Source: JAJFJD01 sp965228975
GTDB lineage: Bacteria; Pseudomonadota; Alphaproteobacteria; UBA8366
Assembly (NCBI GenBank): GCA_965228975.1
Contig: OZ245851.1
Coordinates: 5,456,001-5,520,000, forward strand
Reading direction: 5' to 3'
Length of the DNA stretch: 64,000 nucleotides
The position numbers and the translations under genes are program-made. Of the stretch, positions 51,508 to 61,316 are shown piece after piece (positions within the stretch are counted from its first letter, which is position 1; every line of letters begins with the position of its first letter). The notes under the pieces were generated by a model, which searched no databases, was not told where the DNA came from, and worked only from the letters and a program-made list of their open reading frames with translations.

Positions 51508-51843
51508 TTAAATGTGGAAGGATTCGCCGCAGCCGCAGCGGCCCTTCTCGTTGGGATTGTTGAAGACGAAGCCGGACTGCATCTTGTCTTCCTGATAGTC
51601 CATTTCCGAGCCGATCAGGAACATGGTCGCCGCCGGGTCGATCAGGATAGTGACACCCTTGTCCTCGACGACTTCCTCGAACTTCTTCTGCTCCTCGGCG
51701 TATTCCACGTAATAGCTCATGCCGGAACAGCCCTGCGCCTTCACGCCGACGCGTAGCCCGACCAGGGGCTTGTCGGTCTGGGACATCAGGTGTTTCACGC
51801 GGTCCGCGGCCGCGTCGGTCAGGGTCATCATCGGTGCTGGCAT
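51508..51843 (-). CDS. sufA: Fe-S assembly scaffold/carrier SufA (A-type)
   Basis: A 111-residue HesB/IscA-type carrier. The three cysteines C39, C103 and C105 (GCSGMSY, GRCGCGES) bind the Fe-S cluster. The glutamic acid after the CxC is retained. It delivers clusters to apo-targets. It is placed at the 3' end of the suf operon, 40 nt after sufT. Confidence 0.92.
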   Translation of the reverse strand: MPAPMMTLTDAAADRVKHLMSQTDKPLVGLRVGVKAQGCSGMSYYVEYAEEQKKFEEVVEDKGVTILIDPAATMFLIGSEMDYQEDKMQSGFVFNNPNEKGRCGCGESFHI

Positions 51844-51883
51844 GGCTCTATCTCTATTGCTTACCCGTTGATATAGGGCGGTT

Positions 51884-52300
51884 TTACCACATGTCGAGCG
51901 CGAGACGCGCTTCTTCCGACATCCTATCCTTGGTCCAGGCCGGTTCCCAGACCAGTTCTACCGTCACTTCGCCGATCCCGTCGACGCCGGCGACCGCATT
52001 GGCCACGTCGATCGGCATCTGGCCGGCCACCGGACAGGCCGGGGCGGTCAGCGTCATCTGTACCTGGGCCGATCCGTCCTCGGCGATATCCAGCGCATAT
52101 ATAAGACCGAGATCGTAAATATTTACTGGAATTTCCGGGTCGTGGACCGTTTTCATCGCCTCGATCACGGCCTCCTTGTCGGCCACCGGGGTGCCGGGGT
52201 CGAGTGGTTTCCCGGCATGGGCGACCGTATCCCCGGCGCCGGCCGGCATGAAGTCCTGAAGGCTCAGGCCGTCGTTGCCGTTCGTGCCGTCGGCGCTCAC
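51884..52300 (-). CDS. sufT: SUF system protein SufT (DUF59/MIP18)
   Basis: A 138-residue DUF59 protein with a disordered 40-residue N-tail. The core reads VHDPEIPVNIYDLGLIY and the cysteine C89 in TLTAPACPVAGQMP is the hallmark of SufT/MIP18 proteins, ending VTVELVWEPAWTKDRMSEEARLALDMW. It assists maturation of Fe-S proteins. It overlaps sufU by 4 nt (ATGA). Confidence 0.93.
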   Translation of the reverse strand: MSADGTNGNDGLSLQDFMPAGAGDTVAHAGKPLDPGTPVADKEAVIEAMKTVHDPEIPVNIYDLGLIYALDIAEDGSAQVQMTLTAPACPVAGQMPIDVANAVAGVDGIGEVTVELVWEPAWTKDRMSEEARLALDMW

Positions 52301-52770
52301 GTGTCCGTCTCCGTGCTGATTTCCTCGACCCCGTCAATCGCGGCGGCGAGGGTGTGCCACGGCAGGGTTGCGCATTTCACGCGCACCGGGAACTGCCGCA
52401 CGCCGGACAGGACCTGCAAGCGTTCCACATCCTCGTCGTCCTCGTCGCCGAACCCTTCGGCGTCGTCGTCGGTGCACATGTGATGAAAATTCTCGAACAG
52501 CTTCTTGGCTTCCGCGACGGTCTTGCCCTTGACGATCTCGGTCATCATCGACGCCGAGGCCATCGAGATCGCGCAGCCCTTTCCGACGAAGGCCGCGTCT
52601 TCGATCGTGCCGTCGTCGCTCAGGCTGAGATAGATCACGAGTTGGTCGCCGCACAGCGGGTTACGGCCCGCCGCCTCGTTGGTCGGGCTGTCGGGCCGGC
52701 GGAAATTCCGCGGCTGCTTGCCGTGGTCGAGGATGACCTCTTGATACAGTTCGCGCAACTCGTCGAGCAT
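52297..52770 (-). CDS. sufU: SufU, sulfurtransferase partner of SufS
   Basis: A 157-residue SufU/IscU-fold protein. Zinc ligands C40, D42, C66 and C133 (PLCGDQL, GCAISMASASM, VKCATLPW) match SufU, which accepts sulfur from SufS rather than assembling clusters. The insert region 85-120, with the acidic stretch DDDAEGFGDEDDED, is typical of SufU and absent from IscU. One-base overlap with sufS. Confidence 0.93.
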   Translation of the reverse strand: MLDELRELYQEVILDHGKQPRNFRRPDSPTNEAAGRNPLCGDQLVIYLSLSDDGTIEDAAFVGKGCAISMASASMMTEIVKGKTVAEAKKLFENFHHMCTDDDAEGFGDEDDEDVERLQVLSGVRQFPVRVKCATLPWHTLAAAIDGVEEISTETDT

Positions 52771-54035
52771 CAGCCGAAAATCTCCTGCACGGTTTCGAGC
52801 GCCTCGACCAGGGTGTCGGCGTCTTCCCGCGTATTATACAGGCCGAAGGAGGCGCGCGCCGTGGCGGCGACGCCCATCCGGTCCATCAACGGTTCCGCGC
52901 AGTGATGCCCGGCCCGGATCGCGACCCCGGCACGGTCGATGATCGTGCTGACGTCATGCGCGTGGATCTTGCCCAGTTCGAAGGACACGACCGCAGCCTT
53001 GTTCGGCGCGGTGCCGATCAGCCGCAGGTCTTCGATCGAAGCCAGTTTCTGCGTCGTGTAGTTCAGCAGGTCGTGCTCATGCGCGGCGATGGCGTCGAGC
53101 CCGATGCCGGTGACATAGTCCACCGCGGCGGCGAAGCCGATCGCCTGGACGATCGCCGGGGTCCCCGCCTCGAACTTTGCCGGCAGCGGCGCCCAGGTCG
53201 ATTTCTCGAAAGACACCGAACTGATCATGTCGCCGCCGCCCATGAACGGCGGCATGGCGTCGAGCAGGTCTTCCTTGCCGTAGAGCACGCCGATGCCCGA
53301 CGGACCGTACAGCTTGTGGCCGGTGATCGCATAGAAATCGCAATCGATATCCTGCACGTCGACCGGCATGTGGACCGCCGCCTGCGCGCCGTCGAACAGC
53401 ACCTTGGCGCCCGCGTCATGGGCCAGCCGGGCGATCTCCTTGGCGGGCGTGATCGTACCCAGGACGTTCGAGGTATGCGTGATCGCCACCAGCTTGGTGC
53501 GGTCGGTCAGCAGGTCCTTGAAGGCGTCGATCAGGAATTCGCCGTCGTCGCTGACCGGGGCGACCTTGAGGACCAAGTCCTTTTCGTCGCGCAGCATCTG
53601 CCACGGCACGATGTTGGAATGATGCTCCATCTCGGAAATGACGATCTCGTCGCCGGGCTTCAGCGCGCTGCGGCCCCAGGCATAGGCGACCAGGTTGATC
53701 GCCTCGGTCGCGTTACGGGTGAAGATGATTTCCTTGCGGTCGCGCGCATTCAGAAAGTCGCGCAGCGTATCGCGCGCACCTTCATAAAGCGCGGTCGCCC
53801 GTTCGCTCAGGTAATAAGCGCCCCGATGGACATTCGCGTACTCGCTCTCATAGACCCGGCGCATGGTGTCGATGACCACGTGCGGTTTCTGCGCAGAGGC
53901 GCCGCTGTCGAGAAACACCAGCGGCTTGCCATGCACCTCCAAGGACATGGCGGGAAAATCCGCCCGGATCTTCTTGATATCCAATGCGGGCGTCAGGCCG
54001 GTTCCATCCGTCTTTGCCGCAGCCGTCGTGGTCAT
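52770..54035 (-). CDS. sufS: Cysteine desulfurase SufS
   Basis: A 421-residue type II cysteine desulfurase. The PLP lysine is K241 (ITGHKLYGPSG) and the persulfide cysteine is C379 in RAGHHCAEPLM. EMEHHSNIVPWQ and THTSNVLGTI are conserved PLP contacts. It supplies sulfur to SufU. The start overlaps the end of sufD by 4 nt, indicating translational coupling. Confidence 0.95.
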   Translation of the reverse strand: MTTTAAAKTDGTGLTPALDIKKIRADFPAMSLEVHGKPLVFLDSGASAQKPHVVIDTMRRVYESEYANVHRGAYYLSERATALYEGARDTLRDFLNARDRKEIIFTRNATEAINLVAYAWGRSALKPGDEIVISEMEHHSNIVPWQMLRDEKDLVLKVAPVSDDGEFLIDAFKDLLTDRTKLVAITHTSNVLGTITPAKEIARLAHDAGAKVLFDGAQAAVHMPVDVQDIDCDFYAITGHKLYGPSGIGVLYGKEDLLDAMPPFMGGGDMISSVSFEKSTWAPLPAKFEAGTPAIVQAIGFAAAVDYVTGIGLDAIAAHEHDLLNYTTQKLASIEDLRLIGTAPNKAAVVSFELGKIHAHDVSTIIDRAGVAIRAGHHCAEPLMDRMGVAATARASFGLYNTREDADTLVEALETVQEIFG

Positions 54036-55381
54036 GCGTTTTCCCCATCGTTTGCACGTGTCAGCACGCCGTCGTGCAGCCAGCCGTCCACAACCTTTTG
54101 GAAGGCTTCCTGTGCGGCCGTATGGTCGATTTGCTCAACCGCTTCGCCGACGAAAGCCTCGATCAGCAGGCCCCGCGCCGTGCCTTCGTCGATGCCGCGG
54201 CTGCGCAGATAGAACAATGCCTCATTGTCCAACTCGCCCGCTGTCGCCCCGTGGCTGCAGACAACGTCGTCTGCGTAGATTTCGAGTTCCGGCTTGCTGT
54301 CGATCTCCGCGCCGCGCGACAGCAGCAGTGCTTTGTTGAGTTGCTGTCCGTCCGTCTTCTGCGCATCCTTGCGCACCAGGATCTTGCCTTGGAAGACGCC
54401 GCGCGCCGTGTCGTCGATGACGCCCTTGTAGAATTCGCGTGACGTGCTGTTCGGCACGGCATGGTCGACGAAGGTGGTGCTGTCCGCGTGCTGCTTGCCG
54501 CGCAGCAGATAGGCGCCGTTCATCGTGCACTCGGCGCGCTCGCCGCCGATGTGAATCTGGATCTCATTGCGGGCGATGCGCCCGCCGACCTGCAATACGA
54601 AACTCTCATAGGCCGCATTCTCGGCCAGCGATACCGCCGCCGCCGCGATATGGAAGGCTGCGGGATGTTCGTTCTGCAATTTGTAGTGCCGCACCCGCGC
54701 ACGGGGGGCGACGGCCAGTTCGGTTACCGTGTTGCTGAAATACACGCCATCCCCGGCGCCCACATGGCTTTCGAGGATGCAGGCGCTGCTGTGTTCCTCG
54801 GCGATCACCAGCACGCGCGGTTGGAACATGACGGGGGTCTCGCCGGCGATGCCGATCGACAGGATATGCAGCGGCTTCTCGATCTCGGCGCCCTTCCGCA
54901 GGCGGATCACCAAGCCGTCGGCGGCCAGCGCGGTGTTCAGCGCGGCCATGGGCAGCGCGTCACCGTCGGCGAGTTTACCGAGCGAATGTTCCAGTGCATC
55001 GGGATCGCTGTCGGCGATTGCCGCGAAACTCTCCACCGAAAGACCCGCATCGTCCCCGGGCAGCGATGACAGGTCGGCGCGGAACACGCCGTTGACGAGC
55101 ACCGCCAGATGCGCGTCGATCGACAGCGCCGCGCCCAAAGGCACGGTGTCGAGCGCGGGAACGCTATCCGGCGCGGCCACAATGCCGGCGCGCCGCAAGG
55201 CATTCAGGTTGGTGAATTTCCACGATTCGTCCCGCACGGTCGGCAGGCCGAGCGCCGCGTAACGGTCCCAGCTTTCCGCCCGCAATCGGCTCAGCCAGGG
55301 CACGGACTTGCCTGGCAGGCCGGATTCCAACGCGGTGAAGGCGTCGGCGAAGGCGAGGGGCATTTCTTTACGTGCTGCCAT
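54032..55381 (-). CDS. sufD: Fe-S assembly protein SufD
   Basis: A 449-residue SufD. It has the N-terminal WKFTNLNAL, the beta-helix core from about 130 to 390 and the conserved SHGATAGELDNEALFYLRSRGI motif at the C-terminus with AFVGEAVEQI. It forms the SufBC2D scaffold. The start at 55381 (MAARKEMPLAFADAF) gives a normal length; an upstream frame extension is antisense-like and overlaps sufC. Confidence 0.93.
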   Translation of the reverse strand: MAARKEMPLAFADAFTALESGLPGKSVPWLSRLRAESWDRYAALGLPTVRDESWKFTNLNALRRAGIVAAPDSVPALDTVPLGAALSIDAHLAVLVNGVFRADLSSLPGDDAGLSVESFAAIADSDPDALEHSLGKLADGDALPMAALNTALAADGLVIRLRKGAEIEKPLHILSIGIAGETPVMFQPRVLVIAEEHSSACILESHVGAGDGVYFSNTVTELAVAPRARVRHYKLQNEHPAAFHIAAAAVSLAENAAYESFVLQVGGRIARNEIQIHIGGERAECTMNGAYLLRGKQHADSTTFVDHAVPNSTSREFYKGVIDDTARGVFQGKILVRKDAQKTDGQQLNKALLLSRGAEIDSKPELEIYADDVVCSHGATAGELDNEALFYLRSRGIDEGTARGLLIEAFVGEAVEQIDHTAAQEAFQKVVDGWLHDGVLTRANDGENA

Positions 55382-55400
55382 CGGTGCTGCTCCGCCGTTC

Positions 55401-56153
55401 TCAAGCCGCCTCGGCGTCGAGGAATTCGGCATAGCCGTGCTCCTCCAGCCGCTCGGCCAGTTCCTTGCCGCCGGACTTGGCGATCCGCCCGTTGACCAGC
55501 ACATGCACGTGGTCCGGCACGATATAGTTCAGCAGCCGCTGGTAATGGGTGATGATCAGCATGCTGCGCGACGGATCGCGCATCGCGTTAACGCCGTCGG
55601 CGACGACCTTCAAGGCGTCGATATCGAGGCCCGAATCGGTTTCGTCGAGGATGGCGAAGGTCGGTTCCAGGACAGCCATCTGCAGCGCTTCGTTCCGTTT
55701 CTTCTCGCCGCCGGAAAATCCGACGTTGAGCGGCCGGCGCAGCATCTCGTCGCTGACGCCCAGCGTCTTGGCCTTTTCGCGCACGTGTTTCAGGAACTGC
55801 ATGGCGTCGAGTTCGTCTTCGCCCCGGAACTTGCGCACCGCGTTGAGCGCCGTCTTCAGGAATGTCGTGCCGGCGACGCCAGGGATCTCGACCGGATATT
55901 GGAACGCCAGGAAGATGCCGCGGCAGGCGCGCTCGTCGATTTCTAGGTCGAGCAGGTTCTCGCCCTGATAGATGACTTCGCCTTCGGTCACCTCGTAGCC
56001 GTCGCGTCCGGCCAGGACATAGGACAGCGTGCTTTTGCCGGTGCCGTTCGGCCCCATGATGGCGTGCACCTCCCCGGCGCCGATCGTGAGATCGAGTCCC
56101 TTGATAATTTCCTTGCCGTCGACCGTGGCGTGCAGGTTGCGGATTTCGAGCAT
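55401..56153 (-). CDS. sufC: Fe-S assembly ATPase SufC
   Basis: A 250-residue ABC-type ATPase: Walker A GPNGTGKST, Q-loop FLAFQYPVEIPGV, signature FSGGEKKRNEALQ, Walker B AILDETDSGLDID and the switch His in LIITHYQRLL. It is the soluble ATPase of SufBC2D. It lies 81 nt downstream of sufB. Confidence 0.96.
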   Translation of the reverse strand: MLEIRNLHATVDGKEIIKGLDLTIGAGEVHAIMGPNGTGKSTLSYVLAGRDGYEVTEGEVIYQGENLLDLEIDERACRGIFLAFQYPVEIPGVAGTTFLKTALNAVRKFRGEDELDAMQFLKHVREKAKTLGVSDEMLRRPLNVGFSGGEKKRNEALQMAVLEPTFAILDETDSGLDIDALKVVADGVNAMRDPSRSMLIITHYQRLLNYIVPDHVHVLVNGRIAKSGGKELAERLEEHGYAEFLDAEAA

Positions 56154-56234
56154 CTTACGTTCCCTGTGCTTCGCCGCTGCCGATCTGACACCGGCGGCGG
56201 TAATTATGTAATGGATTAAACCGAGTCATCGTCC

Positions 56235-57688
<1,454 letters not shown>

Positions 57689-58150
57689 CTAGACTCTCCC
57701 CCGCGTTGCGGTCTTCTTTTCTATCGGTGTCTCAAGTGCCGGGTAATGCTGCGGCGGACAGAGATCGGCCAGCGTCACCTCGCACAGGGCATTGCGGACG
57801 GCGGCGTTCACCTTGTCCCATCCGCCCTTCATCGGGCAGAGCGATTCCACGTTGCAGGCGTCGTCCGCGCCTTCGACGCATGCGGTAAGAGCGACCGGGC
57901 CGTCGAGGGCTTCGATGATCTCCATTGCGGTTACGTCTTCCAGCGCGCGGGTCAGCGTATAACCGCCGTTCACCCCGCGATGTGAGTCGAGCAATCCCGC
58001 CTTGGCGAGCTGTTTCAGGAGCTTGCTGACGGTCGGCGCCGGCAGGCCGGTCGCTTGCGTCAGTTCGGGCGCCGTCATCATGTCCGCCTGCTGGTGCAGT
58101 TGTGACATGACGACCACCCCGTAATCGGTCATCCGGCTCAATCTGATCAA
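57689..58150 (-). CDS. Rrf2-family Fe-S regulator, first gene of the suf operon
   Basis: A 153-residue Rrf2/IscR-like regulator: N-terminal winged helix MIRLSRMTDYGVVVMSQLHQQ, recognition helix TVSKLLKQLAKAGLLDSHRGVNGGYTL, then three cysteines C91, C99 and C105 (ACVEGADDACNVESLC) for a [2Fe-2S] cluster. This is the SUF-associated form (often called SufR/IscR in alphaproteobacteria). Its stop abuts the sufB start. It probably represses or activates the operon according to iron and cluster status. A matching dyad is at 58202-58226. Confidence 0.93.
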   Translation of the reverse strand: MIRLSRMTDYGVVVMSQLHQQADMMTAPELTQATGLPAPTVSKLLKQLAKAGLLDSHRGVNGGYTLTRALEDVTAMEIIEALDGPVALTACVEGADDACNVESLCPMKGGWDKVNAAVRNALCEVTLADLCPPQHYPALETPIEKKTATRGRV

Positions 58151-58201
58151 CGGAAGGAACTCCCCGGACTGGCGGCCCGCCGCGGCCGGCGGGCGGTGTT
58201 A

Positions 58202-58226
58202 ATATCGGACTAAATTGGTTCGGTAT
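58202..58226. promoter_or_regulatory. IscR type 1-like binding site upstream of the suf operon
   Basis: A 25-bp dyad begins ATATCGGACTAAATTGG and ends TTCGGTAT, starting 51 bp upstream of the regulator gene start. It follows the E. coli IscR type 1 pattern (ATA at the outer end, GACT-AT-rich-AGTC-like centre, TAT at the other end) at about 20 of 25 positions by eye. A slightly longer dyad (TTAATAtCGgAC / GTtCGgTATTAA, 58199-58229) encloses it. Confidence 0.65.
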
Positions 58227-58314
58227 TAAACTGGACCGCTGTGGTACGCATTTCAAGCGGGGGATGCAAGAATTTTTCGGCACTTTCCGGATTGATTGGG
58301 GACAGGTGTGATCG

Positions 58315-59208
58315 TCAGGCGGCAGGCCGGTCGGCCTCCGCCAGCAACCAGCGGCGGAGCGTCGCCATGATCGGTTCGTCCGCGCGATCGCTGGGGCAGA
58401 CGAGGTAGTAACCCGCCGTATGCCGGTGTTGTTGCGCGAAAGGCGTGATCAGCCGTCCGCGCCGTAGATCGTCCGCCACCAACTCGCGTGCGGCGATGGC
58501 GACGCCGGCGCCGCCGAGTGCCGCGTCCAGGGCGAAATGGGTGGCGTCGAAGGATATCCGTCGTGCCGGTCGCAGATCGCCGAGATCGATGCTGCCGAGC
58601 CAGATTTCCCAATCTTCCGGGCGGGCGTCCGATGTCAGCAAGGTGTGCCGCGCCAGGTCCTGGGGCGTGTCGAGCGGCGGACCGCCGTCCATGAGGCCGG
58701 GCGCGCAGACGGGCACAATGTCCTCGTCGATCAGCCGGTCGCTGCGTAGGCCGGGCCAATGGCCGTGACCGTGGCGGATCGCCGCATCGATCCCTTCGCG
58801 CGCAAAATCGACCGTGCGCATGGTCGTCGAGACGCGCACCTCGATATCCGTATGCAGTTTCTGGAATCGGGTGAGCCGCGGAATGAACCAGCGGACTGCG
58901 AAGGTGGACAGCATGCTGACGGTCAGGACGCCGCGGCGCTGGAACGCCGACAGGGCGGCAAGCGCGTCGCCGAGCCGGTCGAACCCCTCGGTCAGGCCCG
59001 GAAGCAACACCTGTCCCGCCTCGGTCAGGACCAGCCGGCGGTTGGCCCGGCGGAACAGTGCCACGCCGAGCGTCTCCTCGAGTGCGCGAAGCTGATGACT
59101 GACCGCGGACGGCGTGACGTGCAACGCGTCGGCGGCACGGCGTACGCTGCCCGTCCGGGCGGCGGTTTCGAAGGCGCGCAGCGCGGTCAGCGGCAGGGTA
59201 TCGGTCAT
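58315..59208 (-). CDS. LysR-family regulator, GcvA-like
   Basis: A 297-residue LTTR of the GcvA/AmpR branch: TALRAFETAARTGSVRRAADALHVTPSAVSHQLRALEETLGV (residues about 8-49) and an effector domain with LTVSMLSTFAVRWFIPRL and GGAGVAIAARELVADDL. The start at 59208 (MTDTLPLTAL) has an AGG upstream; a TTG 18 nt further out is less likely. It is divergent from the dinB-fetAB unit, which it may control. Confidence 0.88.
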   Translation of the reverse strand: MTDTLPLTALRAFETAARTGSVRRAADALHVTPSAVSHQLRALEETLGVALFRRANRRLVLTEAGQVLLPGLTEGFDRLGDALAALSAFQRRGVLTVSMLSTFAVRWFIPRLTRFQKLHTDIEVRVSTTMRTVDFAREGIDAAIRHGHGHWPGLRSDRLIDEDIVPVCAPGLMDGGPPLDTPQDLARHTLLTSDARPEDWEIWLGSIDLGDLRPARRISFDATHFALDAALGGAGVAIAARELVADDLRRGRLITPFAQQHRHTAGYYLVCPSDRADEPIMATLRRWLLAEADRPAA

Positions 59209-59377
59209 CGACGCCTGAATATCCAAAATAATTTCATCGTACCGTCCGAAACCACCAGTTATTCAGCCAAGGTAGTGCATTTTAGATGAGATAATTTCAA
59301 CGAATGCTGAAGCATCGTCAATTTAATCCGTGCGTGCCGCGCGGTAGCATTCCCCCTGGATCAGAGGAGGACGGAAT

Positions 59378-59884
59378 ATGCTACTGCCGTATTTTCAGCG
59401 CTCCGCGCGCTACAACGAGTGGACCAACAGGCGGCTTTACGACGCCTGCGCACAGTTGGACGAGACGGAGTATCATGCGCCGCGGCGGGCATTCTTCGGC
59501 TCGATACACCGCACGCTGAATCATTTGCTGCTGGTCGACCGCATCTGGCTATCGCGCATCGGGGTGGGCGACCTGGTCGCCGATCCGCTGGACACCGAAC
59601 TGTATACGGCGTTCAATGATCTGCGTGGCGCGCGCGAGGCGCAGGACCGGGTAATCATCGACTATATCGATGCGCAAACCGAAGCGACGTTGGACGAGAT
59701 GAAGACATATGCCAATGCATCGGGCCAGCCGCAGGAGACGCGGCACGGCGTTATCCTGCAGCATTACTTCAACCATCAAACCCATCACCGGGGCCAGGTG
59801 CACGACATGCTCAGCCAGACCCCGGTCGCGCCGCCGCCACTCGACATGATTTATTTCGTGCGCGAAGTGCCGGAGGCGGCGTGA
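59378..59884 (+). CDS. DinB-family metal-binding protein
   Basis: A 168-residue four-helix DinB protein. The conserved histidine triad is in LNHLLLVDRIWLSR, and in FNHQTHHRGQVHDML (His-x3-His type), which bind a divalent metal. The family includes bacillithiol transferases and mycothiol-dependent isomerases, but in proteobacteria the function is not known. A GGAGGACGG site precedes the ATG. It starts a rightward unit with fetA, 16 nt downstream. Confidence 0.88.
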   Translation: MLLPYFQRSARYNEWTNRRLYDACAQLDETEYHAPRRAFFGSIHRTLNHLLLVDRIWLSRIGVGDLVADPLDTELYTAFNDLRGAREAQDRVIIDYIDAQTEATLDEMKTYANASGQPQETRHGVILQHYFNHQTHHRGQVHDMLSQTPVAPPPLDMIYFVREVPEAA

Positions 59885-59900
59885 CGACCCGACCGCCTCC

Positions 59901-60491
59901 GTGCTGACGGTCCGCGGCCTGGCGCGCTTGGCGCTGGGCCCGGCCAATTTCGATCTCGACTCGGGACAGTGTATCGCGGTGACCGGCCCGTCCGGCGCCG
60001 GCAAGACGATGTTGCTGCGCGCCATCGCCGACCTGGACCCGGCGGACGGTGATGTCCTGCTGGACGGCGTCTCCCGAAATACGATGCCGGCGCCCGACTG
60101 GCGCGCCAAGGTCACCTATGTGCCGGCGGAAGCCGGATGGTGGGAAGAGACGGTGCAGCCGCATTTTCCGGCGTGGCGGGACGCATTGCCGCTGATTGAG
60201 CGATTTCTGTTGCCCTCCGGCTGCGGCGACTGGCCGATCGCCCGGCTGTCGACCGGGGAGCGCCAACGCCTTGCTCTGGCGCGGGCGCTGGTCCAATCGC
60301 CACGCGTTTTGCTCCTCGACGAGCCGACCTCGGGCTTGGACCCGGAAGCGACCATGGCCGTCGAAACCGAACTGCGGGCGCAATTGGCGGGCGGCGTCGG
60401 GGTTCTCATGGTCACGCACGATACGGCCCAGGCCGACCGGCTGGCGCAGGCCCGGCTGCAGATCGACAACGGTCGCGTGACGGTGATGTGA
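59901..60491 (+). CDS. fetA: ABC transporter ATP-binding protein, FetA/YbbL-like
   Basis: A 196-residue short ABC ATPase: Walker A TGPSGAGKTM, signature LSTGERQRLALARAL, Walker B LLLDEPTSGLD and switch His in VTHDTAQADR. With the overlapping FetB-type membrane protein it resembles the E. coli FetAB iron exporter that limits oxidative stress. A GTG start is used. The stop overlaps the fetB start. Confidence 0.87.
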   Translation: MLTVRGLARLALGPANFDLDSGQCIAVTGPSGAGKTMLLRAIADLDPADGDVLLDGVSRNTMPAPDWRAKVTYVPAEAGWWEETVQPHFPAWRDALPLIERFLLPSGCGDWPIARLSTGERQRLALARALVQSPRVLLLDEPTSGLDPEATMAVETELRAQLAGGVGVLMVTHDTAQADRLAQARLQIDNGRVTVM

Positions 60492-61297
60492 TGGCGGCGG
60501 ATTTCATCGCGCTCGGCTATGACGATGTGGCGCTGGCGGCGACGCTGGTACTCAGCAATGCGGCGCTGTCGCTCGCTTTTCGGCTCGGGCTCGAATACCG
60601 GTTGCTGTTCGCCGGGCTGCGCATGGCGGTTCAGTTGACCCTGATCGGGTTCATCCTGCGTTGGCTGTTCGAGTCGGCATCGCCGGTCTGGACGCTGGTG
60701 GCGGCGATCTTGATGCTGCTGTTCGCCGGGCGTGAGGCGCTGGCCCGTCAGGAACGCCGGTTCAGCGGGTGGTGGGGTTACGGGCTCGGTACCTCCAGCA
60801 TGCTGATGGCCTCTTTCCTCGTGACGATCTTCGCATTGACCACGCAGGTCCGGCCCGACCCGTGGTTCGACCCGCGTTACGCGATCCCGATGCTCGGCAT
60901 GATCCTCGGCAATGCGATGACTGGCGTCAGCCTGGGGCTCGACACGCTGACCCGCAGCGCCGCCCGCGAGCGCGTGATGATCGAGACGCGGCTGGCGCTA
61001 GGTCATACCCGCTCCGAGGCATTTCGCACGATCACCCGGAGCACGCTGCGGAACGCCTTTATCCCGATCGTCAATTCGATGGCGGCGGCGGGAATCGTGT
61101 CGCTGCCCGGCATGATGACCGGACAGATCCTGGCGGGCATCGATCCGGTCGACGCGGTCAAGTATCAGTTGATGATCAGTTTCCTGATCGCCGGAGGTAC
61201 GGGGCTCGGCGTGCTGGCCGCGGTGCTGGGCGGCGTCATGCGTCTGACCGATTCCCGCCACCGCCTGCGCCTGGACCGGTTGTCCGGCCCGGCGTGA
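60491..61297 (+). CDS. fetB: FetB/UPF0014 membrane protein
   Basis: A 268-residue membrane protein of the UPF0014/YbbM (FetB) family: LGLEYRLLFAGLRMAVQLTLIGFIL, IPMLGMILGNAMTGVSLGLDTL, ALGHTRSEAFRTITRSTLRNAFIP and SLPGMMTGQILAGIDPVDAVKYQ. It is the probable channel of the iron-export ABC system. The start is ATG at 60491, overlapping the fetA stop; a GTG 3 nt earlier is possible. Confidence 0.9.
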   Translation: MAADFIALGYDDVALAATLVLSNAALSLAFRLGLEYRLLFAGLRMAVQLTLIGFILRWLFESASPVWTLVAAILMLLFAGREALARQERRFSGWWGYGLGTSSMLMASFLVTIFALTTQVRPDPWFDPRYAIPMLGMILGNAMTGVSLGLDTLTRSAARERVMIETRLALGHTRSEAFRTITRSTLRNAFIPIVNSMAAAGIVSLPGMMTGQILAGIDPVDAVKYQLMISFLIAGGTGLGVLAAVLGGVMRLTDSRHRLRLDRLSGPA

Positions 61298-61316
61298 CGG
61301 GCGGTTATCCCGTCAC
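61294..61316. terminator. Hairpin containing both convergent stop codons
   Basis: GTGACGGG and CCCGTCAC form a perfect 8-bp stem around a 7-nt loop. The left arm contains the TGA of fetB and the right arm contains the TGA of the convergent MFS gene, making it a compact bidirectional terminator candidate. Confidence 0.55.

Noticed and set aside
52902..54212. 436-codon plus-strand frame opposite sufS
   Set aside because: Antisense shadow of sufS with an arginine/aspartate-rich translation and no ribosome site.
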